A DNA stretch of 64,000 nucleotides, taken from positions 6,200,001 through 6,264,000 of the forward strand of contig CM034548.1 in NCBI GenBank assembly GCA_020055645.1. The letters are read 5' to 3'. The translations under genes were made by a program, and so were the position numbers. Below are positions 13,001 through 26,500 of this stretch, piece by piece. The notes beneath the pieces are model-generated. The model was not told the origin of the DNA. It worked only from the letters and a program-made list of their open reading frames with translations, and ran no database searches. This DNA is from Tomocerus qinae. Its lineage: Eukaryota; Arthropoda; Collembola; Entomobryomorpha; Tomoceridae. Positions within the stretch are counted from its first letter, which is position 1; each line of letters starts with the position of its first letter.

Positions 13001-14775
13001 TCTGCAGTTTGTGCAATATTACTTGGAAATCTTGGAATAGTTGTATTCGTAGTCAAGTGAACACTGTATAAAAATTGAAACTACTAACTTTAGATTCATA
13101 TACCGACGCTTACTAATACTATAATATAGATTAGAATTCATTCATAAAGAAGTAAGAAAGTAGTCAAAACGTGTTTGTGGTATCAATCTTCTAGTGAATG
13201 TGGTAAAAGTGTTTATTTATTTTACCTCATATTTAGCTTCATCACAAGCGCAACACTTATCAGGATCAGTTTCTTCAGGTTCGGTAACATTGACATGTAC
13301 CGGCGGGGATTCTGTTACAGATGAAGCAATAGCACTTTCAATAGCACTGATGTTTGTGTACATTTTCATGATATTCAGGAGCATGTCATCTTTATTTTCG
13401 TCGTGTCGGTGATTCAGATGATTGGAGTTGGAAGTTGGGGTTGGAAGATTCCTAGTAAGTAGTAACGACGATACGAGTTCCCTTCTCGAAAACGGAGGTG
13501 GAGTTGTGGTGATGCTAGTTGTGAATGGGAATTCGGGACACATGACCTTAGTCAAATTTCCATCGTCCATATACCACACCTGAGGTCTTTCTACAAGAGT
13601 CACTCTGAAATATTTCGGAATTTTTACTTATTAATCTTGACGTTTCTTGTATTAATTATTTTGTAGTTGCATCTAAATAGAATATTAGCTGGCTGTTTCT
13701 TATTAATTTTTAATTTTCTTGAATGAAGTTGCGATAAGCTTTCTTATAATAATGAGAATAGACATGTACTTGAAAGTTATGCAACTAGCAATCAAAACGG
13801 ATGGAGCACTCCAAAGAACTGAAACTTCAGTTTTGGGCTGTGGTCGAAGATTTGTCACACCGTCAGGGCAATTGTCACTGAAACGAGTCTGAGTGTCATC
13901 TATAATGTGAAATATTCCTGTTGTGACCAAACCCGTTTGCCCCATCGTTGCCTGTTTCTCGGATTCAGCGACGATGAGAAATTCCGTGAATTTCTGATTG
14001 CTATATCGAGTTTTTTCTCCATGGATTTTAACTGCAATATTAAATATTAAATACATGTAAAATACGTTTAATTAATTATTTGCATTAAAATCGCATTTTG
14101 GCATTTACATTGGTGGGGCCAATTAATTTGGGGATAATAGTATTTGTCTCGCACCGCAGTAGTAATTGTAGGTATTGTAATCGTTTGCTTAACAAACCTT
14201 GAAGTACACATACAAACACTAATATGGTTCGGTATGAACCTATCATAACCATAACAGAATCATAATATTATTGGGATTTATGCTCTAATTAATCATTAAA
14301 AGCACTTTATTTAGTGCCGTTCAAGGAATATCTAAGCATTAGATGATTTTTATTTACAAATTTTAATTATGCCCTTCGACCATCCTTCCAGTGTATGCCA
14401 TCCACTATTCCAGTCTTATTAATAATCGCTGTGGCTGTATTTTTACATATTTACTTGAAAAATAGTACAAAATAAGAATTTATTTATCTCTAATATGAGA
14501 CTTCCATGTTTAAATCATGCTTATAATTTTGATGTTTTACCTGTGTAGACTTCATTGGGGATGTAATATCCACGGTTGGCTTCCTTGCCCGTTACAGTGA
14601 TATGAAATCTCCCATCCCCTGGTCTTTTGGGTGCAGAATGTCCTTCTGGATCACGATCCTCACAAGCCAAATGTTGTCCATGAACACTTTTTAAGGTGAA
14701 AATGGTAATAATTATTGTGATTAAAAGTGTAGCGACGTTTAAATTGTAACTAATATTGCGTGTGCTGTGGGCCAT
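10016..14775 (-). CDS. F-spondin-like secreted protein with Kunitz domain (complete, nine exons, 904 aa)
   Basis: Secreted extracellular-matrix/adhesion protein of the F-spondin family. CDS = complement(join(10016..10756,10915..11137,11213..11390,11506..11740,12008..12262,12409..12615,13226..13604,13770..14031,14541..14775)), 2715 nt, phases consistent throughout. The start is the ATG at 14775, giving a hydrophobic signal peptide (residues 1 to about 34). Reeler domain about 40-195; a Thr/Ser/Asn/His-rich linker about 200-275; Spondin-N about 280-450 (KESHPKDFP, GPSPDWIVGISGLELC, DAGTDSG); thrombospondin type-1 repeats at about 525-583, 590-640, 662-715 and 850-904, each with WxxW and CSVTCG-like motifs; one six-Cys Kunitz domain about 718-772 (GPCRADRRKYYF, FSYGGC), with Arg at the P1 position. 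Reeler + Spondin-N + TSR + Kunitz is known for invertebrate spondins. The linker is longer than in the vertebrate protein. Confidence 0.95.
12616..13225 (-). other. Spondin intron 3
   Basis: 610-bp intron between the linker exon and the first Spondin-N exon, donor GTAAAA, acceptor TTGTGTAG, phase 0. Open frames of about 90-105 codons on both strands overlap here but share no resemblance with any family and lie out of frame with the gene. Confidence 0.65.
14032..14540 (-). other. Spondin intron 1
   Basis: 509-bp intron inside the Reeler coding region, donor GTAAAA, acceptor TATTGCAG, phase 1. No other feature seen. Confidence 0.7.
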
Positions 14776-14951
14776 TTTATTCACGACATGAAATAAACTT
14801 TTCACAAAAGTTCTGTCTGAATGGAGAGAATCAGGTCCTTAGCAGATTGAGACAGAGTGACGAAAATCAAACAAATAGTGAAAATCTTGGATATTATCAG
14901 TATTTGTTGAACGTTGCTTGCTTTAGCCTTGCTTTTCTTCAGATAATATTT

Positions 14952-14962
14952 CTATATTTATA
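14952..14962 (-). promoter_or_regulatory. Candidate TATA box of the spondin gene
   Basis: On the minus strand this reads TATAAATATAG, about 180 bases upstream of the start codon; transcription would begin near 14930. Motif-based only, in an AT-rich background where such matches are common. Confidence 0.3.
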
Positions 14963-17900
14963 CGCATTATTCAAGTATACGTACATTAAGAATGACCGAT
15001 AGAAGACTGTAAAATGAGTATTAATTTAATGCAGACTGCAATGTAAAGAGATACATTGAATTAGGTATATGCAGATACATTACGTTATATTTAGAGCAGG
15101 AGCGAGAAGAAGACAAATATTAAATGAATTACGCTTTTCTTGCTTCGTGCTTATGTCATTATGTCTATGGTCATCTCATTTCGTTGTTCAATGAAAGGAA
15201 GTCTCATAAAAAGTGAAACAAACATTGTGATATGTTTCATGCTATAGGTATTAGATACCCAGAAGTCTAGTTAGTGGACAGCAGAGAAGGTCTGTATGTA
15301 TGAGATACTCATAAAATGAAGATAGATATAAATACTCTACTTCCAAGCATCAACTTCATTTATTTACTAATATGGTTGTGTATGTAATGGTAACTGTTTA
15401 TGCCATGGCCCAACAAAAAATTAAGTATATTACTTTTAGGATAATGATAATCATTTGTGACAAACTGCGATTCTCAGAATGTAACTTTACAGGCTCACTA
15501 TAGTAATATATAACAATATAACCTTCTATATTACTACTATTTACAGATACAGATATAAAGTACACATAATTCTTCTGTAAAAGTAAATTAACATGAAATT
15601 CGGTAGCGTTATCCTGCTTAGGCATCTTACTAATATTATTTGTTAGATTTATTATTTGGCAACCATCATTAGTAAGATAGTTCTGTGAACACTACTACGT
15701 ATACGAGTAAGAAAATATGGCATACAGTTACAAATATTTAAACTAAAATGAATATTGTATATGAGTCGATTTGATACTTGAATATAATGGAATTTTGAGG
15801 CATAAAATGTTAGTAAATGCAATAACCTCAAATTGTCAAAACATATTTGACAACCCCTTTTTGTCAAACGCACCTAGTCAGTAGAATGTGACGTAATAAT
15901 TAATTTGGCGCCCTTCTTCTGCCTAATAAAAATTGGCAGATCATAACAGTGTAACTACAAGGCAAGGGCAAGGTATACAAAAAACGCAGAACATTGATAA
16001 CCCCAATAAAGGGCAACCGATTTCAAAATGTAGTAGTGTTCCCCCGAAATCGAGAAAAATAAAGAAATTTTTGTCTAAAATATTGATGCCGCGAATAGTA
16101 CTATTCGAAATTTTTCGAATACCGAATATTCGACCACATTTTTTTTGAATATCGAATATTCGACTTCGAATAGTGACATGTGGGATATCATTCGAAAGCT
16201 CATTTTTTACTGAATTAAATAGCATGTGTTAAAAAGCCCGGGAACTATATGGTAATTCCACGTTTTCGTAGCGATTGTTATTTGTTGATTTGACGCTTCT
16301 CTTACAATTTCTGTCTTTCGTCTTTACTCGTTACAAACTCTATTTCCAGTATGTGAGTAATTCTAAGCCTAATTATCATACAAAATGGAATTGGAAATTA
16401 TGGAAATTGGTGAAGAAAACAACATTGAAGAGAATGAAAACTATCGCAATGAGAATTCGTGCTATTTTTAACTGTTTAAGAATTAAATTGTTTCGAAATT
16501 TTTGGCCTTTTCAGGAATTGTCTTATGTGCTTAACAATTCCGTGTGGAATTATTTCGATTATTACGGTATTCAAAAGCACAAATCGACTTGACCTTAGTG
16601 TTGACACTTTCCTTAATTATAACGTTGGTAAACCAACGCACCCAGAAATGTCGTGGTAAATCCAGGAAACCTCCCCAAAAGTTTTAAACCATTACATTAT
16701 TAAAAACATTAATTCCTACTCATTTACATATGTTAAACGTCCTGTATTAAACAAATAGTATAAAGCGGTTATGTCCATTCTAGGATATCTTTCTATTTCT
16801 ATGCATGCCATTAATTAAAACTGCATTTAGCAAGCCTTAAAAACCGCCAACTAATTCTAAGTCACAGTGAACACTTGTTTTCAATTGTATTGATCATGCT
16901 GTGTGTTATTTGTGATTTCTCGTAATAATAAATGCTATAAATAACATTAACTTATTTCTATTTTCCATTAAATATTGACTTTAATTCTTTTGATTTTAAT
17001 CAATTTAATAGATGACTAAAATCGATAGATCTCATTCAAAAATAAAAAGATATACAATACTTCCTATTAGTGTTTTTTAACAGCTTACGGCATGCCGACT
17101 TTATATACTCCGTGTCTGGTGGTGAGCATGTGGTGAGCGACTAGAATACTGTCAAAATGACCGAAGAACAAAAGATGCCAAATAAACAAGTATTGCGTGG
17201 GATTTTATTGATATTCATTTCTGAATAAGTAACTTTTTATTTGTCAATTTTTGTTAACATTTTATGCTTGATTAATTTCTACAGTATTTCATCTATGATA
17301 TTGTTGTAATACTATACATTCAGTAAATACTCATTCTCACATAGTACCGAGGTTCTAAATGATATAATTATTAACTTTTAGTAGTATCTGCGATAATTTT
17401 TATCGGCATATATTGCTTGGTATATTATTATTGTTGGTACAAACAAACAACAGTCATACGCTGATAACAATATTTTAAGTAGGTACTCGGCTATACAGAA
17501 GTGCATTTGTACATATTCAATCTATTATGCATATTTCTGTAAATACGTTATCTGCAATAATAACTATTTCATGGCATTCAAAATTGTCAAATCAAACGTC
17601 CACCATAAAACTTAAGACTAATACTACTACTGATATAATTAATGCAGTGTCCACCTAACCACTGGTGTAGTGGCTAAGTATAAAAGAGTCTAATGGTCGA
17701 ATATGATGTCATTTTACCAGTGGCCCATAAAACCATACTAAACGAAAATATTGGCCACCGTAGCTATCAGCAATTATAGCCAGCTAAATTGACCTACAGT
17801 TTGGCTAAAATGTAAATTAAGGCCGACTAACATTGTAATGTGTAATGATGGAACCTTAAAACAAAAATAGTGACTTTAAATTACGTTGATCCTGATATCT

Positions 17901-19363
17901 ACTAAAACTACAATTATAGAGTTAATACATATTAGTATTTAGTGTTGCGCGTTAAAGGTTCTTCTTAAACCAAAACTAAAATTATTTTTAATTGTACATT
18001 TACCTATTATAATATATTAACTTACATACTTCTACAGATATACTTACTTCATCTACAACACATTACCTGTGGTAACTATAAAGCTACTGATAAATCTCAC
18101 TTAAAATGTATAGCACGTGCGTTCTTATAACTATGAATGCTAAGTATATTTTCACGTATGTAAATAAGCTATCACATGAAAATGATGACATTATCATACG
18201 CACTTATGTAAATGTTTCCGACAGGAATCCAACAATCTGAATTCACAATTCTGTCCTATCACATATCAATCTTGTTTGATTTCTGTTATACATAGGTGGT
18301 TATTTTTCTTCAATACGATTTGCAATTCTCGTATTGAGGAAATGCTATAATATTATGTTGTTCAATTACAGCTAATAGAATAGAATAGCTAATACATAAG
18401 TATCCCATTTAGATATTCATTGAAACAGTAAACATAAGTACAGAAAACTCAAACGAGTAAGCCCATTTTGGAATTTAGTGTTACCTTACTCTCTTTTTAG
18501 TTTTGAAGTCCATTTTGAAGAAATTGATTCCACGTTGAACTAATATTCCCTTTGAACGCTCTGGCGTCTTTCGGAATATGTAGTTTTGATTAGTTACCTT
18601 TGGTTAGACAAATCAAATGATTGGAAGAGACATTCACGAAAGAAATGACTGATGGTTTTATATTGTGGTTCAATAAATACCCATTTCAGTGACATACAAG
18701 TTACATAAACAAATTAACGGACCCAAAACAATATAATTATGCCCGCTGTACAGAATTACGCAATTCTCTGTCAATTGTGGGTAAAGCCTATTTTGTGTAG
18801 ATTTAATTAAAAGTCGACTCGACTATTTAATTTTTAATGACTGCTAAATAAATTAAAGTATCGTAGCCTAAATAGTTTAATAGGGATATTAGTTAACTTT
18901 ACTAATTATTAGCAAAAACTCAATTGCATAGATACGTTTGCACTATTGCACTCGATGGAAGAAATGATTATAAAATTAGTGAACTGCGTGTACATTATAA
19001 CAAACTATATTTTCACATTCAGCCTGGAATACAAGTTTTTTTTGCATTGAGCTTCTTGGGTACAGTTTGTAGCTATTTGATAACGATAACGTTGGGAAAC
19101 GTCATTCTATTTATTTTTAAAAATTTCATACATCAGAAATTGAAATTGCCTATATCTGATGGGCATTTGATTTATTGTGCTCATGTAAAATCCAGTTTGC
19201 ATAGCATGTTAATTTCAACGTCTCTTTGAAAATTAGGATGTAGCTGATATAATTGTTCCACATTAGAGTACCCGTATATTTGTGGGCGATTATTTGGCTT
19301 CAATTATGATACCAAGATTTCAAGTCAACGCTCTGCTCGTAGAGTAGTTCATATTAATATACT
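14963..19363. other. Intergenic region between spondin and MADD
   Basis: About 4.4 kb without a recognisable gene. The part next to 19363 is the MADD 3' flank. A cluster of TTCGAA/AATATTCG palindromes at 16089-16172 is followed by several short, overlapping open frames up to about 16590 on the plus strand (for example a 29-codon frame from the ATG at 16385), which could be remnants of a mobile element but match nothing I know. Confidence 0.45.
16089..16172. repeat. AT-rich TTCGAA / AATATTCGA palindrome cluster
   Basis: Within 84 bases the motifs TATTCGAA, TTCGAATA, GAATATTCGA (twice) and TTCGAATAG recur, alternating in orientation. Reads as a decayed inverted or simple repeat. A related patch occurs at 35037-35118. 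Confidence 0.5.
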
Positions 19364-19368
19364 TTATT
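19363..19368 (-). terminator. Poly(A) signal overlapping the MADD stop codon
   Basis: On the minus strand the coding sequence ends GAA TAA AGT, so a canonical AATAAA spans the stop codon. If used, the 3' UTR would be only a few tens of bases long. Another AATAAA lies further downstream (plus-strand tttatt near 19110). Confidence 0.4.
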
Positions 19369-20599
19369 CAAATTCACTATGACAAGATCGAGATGTGGGA
19401 GTCGTGATTCTCTTCTTTTGTTCATGTCCGGCAGCAACATAAGAAAAGACGCATAGCACAGAGTAGCAAATGTTTTCAGCCTGAAAAAATCACAGCGAAT
19501 GAGTTCTGCCATAATTCGATCGTTAGCCAAATTACATTTAATTAAGTAATATTAAAAAAAACTATTTCTTAAAAGGTCCATTTTACCAAAGACTTACCAT
19601 TGAGGATTTGTATTTTCGTTGGATGACTTGTCTCGTTTTTGGGTCTAAAAAATAAAAGCATTTCAATAATATAAAATGGTTTTGAACTACAAAGCAACGT
19701 TGTAAATATAATTTCTGAGCCAATTCAACCATCAGTAGCCTCTGAGAGTCAAAAATTCGTAAAATGTAATTTAATGTGTCCCAAAAAATTGCCTTAAATG
19801 GATAATTTGTATATTACTATAGCAGCTCCTAAAGATTAATGCTTCTGGTACAAGGATTAATTGCATTTATTTATAGCATGCCTTAAAAAAGAATTTTAGC
19901 AGACATTTTATCATTTTGACTGGCTTTTTAAAATCTTAGTTCACATTTTAACATTTTTCTTCTAATACTTTATTGTACCTAGACTGTTGCCTACCTTTTA
20001 GGTCATAGCCGATTATTATCATAAGACAAGAGTAAGCAATAATTTGTTGGATAAATGTACATTTCCTAAGTGGATATCATTTATAAGGTTATTTTACACT
20101 GCTTTAGTAAAATATAAGGTCAAACTAAAGAAATGATCCAAAACGTTGTTGAAAAATTTAAAAAGTGATGTATTCTGGACTGATTTATACTCTAGATAAT
20201 TACCACATGCATTTTCAATTCAACTTTCCCTTTCGTTACTTTACAGATGCTTTTATAACTACTTGATAAATTATTGGAATTTTAAACCATTTCATGAATT
20301 TATTCTATAAATAGAATAATGTTTTCATATGTGTTCATGTTCAATACTATATTCATAAGACCCAATTGACGTAGGTACCCATAAGGGTACTTACGTCAAT
20401 TTTACGAGAGATGGGAATTGACAAATATTTGTTGTAAGTGATTCCAGGAGTGATATTTCATATTCAGAAGTGGCAACTAATAAATGAGAAATTAATTGTG
20501 AAAAAATGGTGAAATGTTGTACATACTGTATTCCTCGAGGACAAATACGCCACCCTTTTGTGTGAAGCATTTCCGGATGTGATCAAGTCGAACAAAAAA
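19364..20599 (-). CDS. Rab3-GEP: MADD 3'-terminal three exons (C-terminal tail)
   Basis: Three small exons, 20527-20599, 19598-19644 and 19364-19480, complete the protein. They encode [17 protein letters not shown] and VFVLEEY; then [15 protein letters not shown]; then [18 protein letters not shown] and a divergent tail ending ...SEFE. This is the highly conserved PH-like C-terminal end of MADD/Rab3-GEP. Phases: TAC A | AC CCA joins the first pair, and the next junction is phase 0. Acceptors TATGTAG, TTTTTTAG and TTTTTCAG; donors GTATGT and GTAAGT. They are easy to miss because about 11 kb separates them from the next exon upstream. Confidence 0.92.
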
Positions 20600-23500
20600 C
20601 TACATACCATGAGAACAACAAGAATTAGACATATCTTCCATAATCAATTTGCAAAAGAATGCAAAAACATAGATAATCCGGCTGTGGAATAACGAGTTGC
20701 ATAAACCGAATGACACAAGATAAAGTGGATTAGTTTTCAACAATTAGGTACGTTATATTATGTGTTTAACCCCAATGAATTTAGTTTTCTGACGGTTTTA
20801 TAATTTTCTATAAAAACGAGTGCTTTTTGAAATCTAAAACGCAGTGAATATTAAGTAGCTCATAGACATAAGCTAGTGACTACTAATGATACTAATAGAG
20901 AACATTGAACTAAAATCTACAATTGGATTACTCAGCTAGATTAGTGAAAATGACTACATTAAGTGACGTGAAGTGTCTGTTTTACAGGATAAATGTAAAA
21001 GACGAATATAAAAGCGGAAGCATATCGTATGAATGTCAGCACAAAGGTAAAATGTATATTTAGATATTTTATTAAAACGAGGCTGATGAAATTAGATTTC
21101 TATGTAGGATGAAGCTGACTGTTAAAACTTTTGACAAACTCAAATCATAATATGATGAATTATCAAGCTCAGTTCACTCAACAGAAACCCCACCTACAAC
21201 AAATAGTTTTTAGTGAAATAGCAAGCACAAAAGCATTGTAGCCGAAGGTTAGCCATGTAGTAAGCCACAATATTAATTTTCCAAAAGGATGCAATTACTC
21301 AATGAAGTTTAGGAGGAATCCGTTTGACCCTTTAACTTGAATGCCTAATTTAGTTCTAAAGACAAAGCGAAGCTTAATGACGAAACCACAATGAGTGAGT
21401 GTATTGATAAAGAAACGGACGAGTGATTTTAGATAAGAGGTACAATGTGATGAGAGAGAAAAGCTATGAAGCACAAAAACAAAAGCTTTTTTGAAGCGAA
21501 ACTGGCTAATTAATTCAAAACTTTCGTCAGATTTTCAAGACTGCGACAAAATACTTGTTCTAATTTGGAATGAGTGTCACTCTAAGTTACTGAATAATGT
21601 AATGCAAAGAGTTAGGCCAACGAAAACTACGATTTATTGCTACCAACTGAACCGGAGTACGGAAGGTGCAGGACAAAATTGTAATCTATCTGACTGTAAA
21701 TATTTATTCTCTCATGAACTACCAAAATTATGACAGATCGACTGATTCTAAAATCTATCAAGCCAGTAAAGAAAGGAAAGGAACCTCAGTTTCCATATTT
21801 ACATTCATCTAATGCTACATAACCGTTATTACGATAGGAAAGTGTTCTGACAAGGGGCAGTGGACTGATTTTACAGAATGCATTACTTTTACTATGTAGT
21901 GAATATAAATAATAGAATTTCTAGAGACGACAAAGGAAGAAGGCATCCTACGCTCTAAAAAAAGGGTAATTTTTCATAAGACTAACTAAATAGGACGAAT
22001 TATCCTTCCTGAATTCTATATCGACCAAAATTTTGCAAAGGTAAACAAATTAGATACTCAATCAAATGGACAATAAAGAAAAACTAATTTAAAAGGCTGA
22101 CTTAAACTACAAAAGAAAAAAATGCCAGTAAATGGAACTAATAAAACTAAATTTAAAGACAATTGCCCAAGGAGTGCTCTACTTTAAAGTTTGACTGTAA
22201 CGAATGAGGAGCTATTCTATGTCGGTAATGGTAATGACAAACACAGAATACAATCTAATTTTCACTAATTGACACCAGTTACAATACAAATAAAGATTTG
22301 GATATAGATTTACTTAAAAGAATTGAATGAACAATTCTGCACTACTCTACTGAAATTGGTGAGATGGCCATCAGCATGAAATCTGATGTGAGTTAAATCA
22401 CAATCATGTCATCTCAGTCAAATCTGAGTCATTATAATAAATACAAAATTAAAATCTACGTACGAAAATATCTGCCACCAAAATGATAAGCATTGCCATT
22501 GCATTCAATTGAAACTTGCTCTAATTGATCTGACAGCTTCACAGTTTCCACTATAGTGAATAATTTACACTAGACTAATTATAAGTACAGGTAGACACTA
22601 CTAGACACTAATTTATATATAGATACGTGATCTGATGAAAGTCAACGTCATCATCATTTCAAAATGGGCCACTCAATAAATGCATAATAAGGAGACAAAT
22701 CTAAAAAAAACTGCATGGAGAACGGAAGTGTGCATCCGTGTGCACACGCAAGCCGTTCGTTTATAATTCTTGTGAAAGTGCATAGAATAATAGGTAGAAA
22801 TAATATCACTTAATACTAGTTCGTGTACGATAATTATTTGACTAAGTCATGAGAAAAATCTCCAAAATTAAGTGAAAGTTTTATGGGAAAAATAGGATGG
22901 GTTGAATCTAGAGCAGAAAGTATATAGTTCGTATATAATTCAAAAGTGTATGAAAATGAGTTAGTACTGTAGAGACAATACCTATAAGTACAACTATGTA
23001 GAAGAGAAAGCTTGAGTGAAAGTAAAGTGAAAGTGATAATCAACTCTATTGTAAACTAATAATAACTGTGACTGGCTGGTATTGATTTTTGTGCTAGTTG
23101 TGAGGTATAGAGCTTCGTGTCAACGAAAGAATGTAAAAATAGGTGAATTAAACACACACGAGATGTAGTAAATAATAATATGGATCCATACAAGGGGCAT
23201 CATGACTAATGATATTAAATACCAAAAGAAGGGAGATGTCCAGCTCTGACTAATGGACAAACAGAACAGAAAGTGACAAAGAAAGAGATTTAGTTGAGAT
23301 TTGTGCTACTAGAGTAATATGAGCAACAACATGAGGAAGTGGAAGCACAGACACCCAACTCATTCCAGAACTCCCGCTACTTCTAACGCTCTCTCATTCC
23401 AAATTATACTCCCTGCCCCCATCCCCAAAATCGAATCAATTAATCGATTACAAATCAAACTTTCATCATCATCATCACGCTCCAAGCTCTTTATCATCAC

Positions 23501-26500
23501 TACTACCTCTAACTAACTAACTAACTAACTTACTATTAGCTAACTATGGTATAAACTAACTAAACACAGTGCGAGGCGAGCAGTACACCCGAACATTCCC
23601 ATCTAGAATACACAAAATCATTACCCTTGAACGTGGTGAAAGCAAGCTTGACTATACTAAGTACGTGAGCTCCTGTCTCCTCCACTCCGAGTTGCTTCTA
23701 CTTAATCAGTATAATATTATTATACACACTCCAAGTTGGTTGGTGTAAGTATATTATTATTACATTATATACTCTCCATCCAGAGTCAATATACTAATAC
23801 ACTCCATCCAGAGCGTATATTATATCCAGGGCTCCGATTAGCTTAGTTGGCTCAAACGAAATTGCTTTCACCGGCAGGCTTTCTTTTAGTGCGTCTTGTC
23901 TAACACGAACATGAACAAAAGTTCAAGGATGATTGAATCGTACTTATTTGTATTCTACGAGGGAATTTCGTCGTCTCTGATATCGACACAAAACACTAAC
24001 GTCGATCGAGTTCCATCATCACTCACATTAATTCTGTCCGTAGAGTGTCTCATGTCTCTTGTTTTTCCAAAACGGACAGAAACAGATAAGCCCAAATAAC
24101 TTTCTCTACCATCTATTGCATGAAATGCATTTACAAAACACGAATACAGAATATTCACTACAACAAATCAGTTCACATCGAATACATTGCTTAAGGTTTC
24201 CACTTTCACTCACGTCCTCGTCTGCATCAGAGTTACTTAAACATGGATTTTTAAACATTTATATTAAACAAGACTGCGATTGGCCGAAGAAGGGACGTGC
24301 TTTCTCCATTCAGTCAATATTCACGGCCGAATCGACACAAGCATTTCAATTGTGGAGTACACATGGCAGTGACAAACGTTATTAATTATTTATTACTTAC
24401 TCCAATCGAAGTTTTAGCTTAGCATCGACTATTTAGTGGTTGGTTTAAATAGACGGATGCAGAGGTAGGAAAAACAGCAGAAACTGTGAGCAATGTATGT
24501 ATAAATATTAGAATACGCCAAGTGACGACGGGTTTTCAAATCTAATAGAATACTACTACTACTACGTAGTGACTAAAGTATACGTACAAGTTACAAATAA
24601 AGAACCTACGGAGGAATTAAAGCGAGCTCTGAAATTAATTGAACAAAAAAGGAAATCACAACAAATCCAATATACTCACTACATGTTTGTACTATGTAAC
24701 TGAAATGAGCCGAAACTGTTAATTAACAATAGAGTGACTGGGATTTGCAGTGAAAACAGGTTACAATGAAAAACAACTGAAAGGTACAAAAATTACCAGC
24801 GGCATTTACACAATTACTATTGGATTCCATGTCAAATGTACACATAAGTCAAGCCTACTAACCATGAAATCAGTTATAACGAAAGGAAAAGAACTGACAA
24901 AGAAAGGCGACAGCTTTTCTTTCATTAGAAAACAGAAAATGGTGCGCAAATAATTATTTTCAAAATTGAAATTCCTATGGAAGGAACGGGGATAGGATGG
25001 CGCCCGGGTTTTCTATATAACTAAAAACTAATTTAGCCATCACTAGTTTACAATTACATTCGTATTATGGCTACACAAATATTTATGGGTTGGATGGAAA
25101 CTATACATGACAGTGAACAACGCACAACAGTGGACAATAATTATTTTCTTACTTACATGAAAAGTATAATAATATAAATCGGACCAATTTAATTGTCAGT
25201 CCTTTTAACTCTTATCATAAGTACAACTATTATTATTATTATAGAAGAGTAGCTAGCTACTACAGTGAGTGAACGGAACGGGTCAGATGCGGACAGAGCG
25301 ATGAAGAAGAGAGACAGGTTTAATGTAAGTAATGAAAGAGTTGACTTTCCCTGGACTAAACTCATTTAGTTGTGGTGAGCTGTGATTGTGTGATTACTAT
25401 TAATATTATTATGTGAGCGTGAGTGGGTGAGTGAGTGAGTGAGTGAGTGAGTGAATGAGTGAGTGAAGTTAGTATGTGTTCCTACTTAGTACAGGTAATT
25501 TATTTATTTAATTGTATTTAGTTGTCGGGGGTTGAAAAGAAAATTGAAAATAGCGACACAAAAGTGAGACACAGTACAGGTGGTGGTGTATATTCAACGG
25601 ACAACGTAAGGTTGGGTTAGTAGGTGATGAAAATGTTGAGAGAAAAGTGTGATGGGAGGTGTCAATACCTCAAAATCCTGTCAGTCAGCAGAACATGAGA
25701 CATCAATCACAGCATCCAAAGATGTCGAGTGGAGTGGAACCAACGTACGAGAGAAAGCCGCATGAATCCAAGAAAATCAAATAGAGAAACAAGACATGAC
25801 GTCTGTTAGGTGGGATTGATTCATTACTTTTTGTTATTTAGCTAACAATAAGTTTGTATCAGGGTATATCACTTGTATTGTAGCATTTAGGCTTACATTA
25901 TTTATGTTGCTACTCTAGTTACCAAACCACATCACTCTCATACATTCAAGTCAGCACTCAACAGCTATAGAACACACATTATCTCAATTTTACGCCTTTC
26001 TTACAGTCCAGGTAGATTAAGTCGTTTGATCGCATCAAAGTCTTTCTGCATCTTCCCTGCGACTAATCTACCTAAATCTTTTTATTTTTCTATGCTTAAC
26101 CCATCCCAGTCGAATTTAATTCTCACTTAACATTACACTTTGCTTATTTCACAAAAAGAAATGCATAATTATGGAATGCATGTTTATTTTTATATTTCAA
26201 TTTTCTGTCTCCCCACGTCATCAAAAAATAAAGAAACATAAATCAATGTCATTTTTGCACACCTAATAACTTGCCATATCAATAAATAGTTAAAATAGGT
26301 TATTAGGTACAATAGCATTGAATCAAGTACTTGGTACTTAGCACAGGGGAAAATAAAAATGGACATGATAAAAGATTTCAATTGTTCAATTTGAAAAGAA
26401 CGACGTCAAAAGGAAGGTAGAAAGAAGACGCATAATATTTATCAGTACATATATAGTTATAGATATGGGAAACAAATTCATAATTCATCCATCAGAAATT

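Noticed and set aside
14773-14805. Spondin start upstream of the chosen ATG
   Set aside because: The frame is open to 14805 but has no ATG there; the ATG at 14775 directly precedes a proper signal peptide.
23896-24158. Overlapping frames of 67 codons on both strands in the long MADD intron
   Set aside because: Neither continues across splice sites into a MADD frame nor resembles a known protein; MADD is complete without it.
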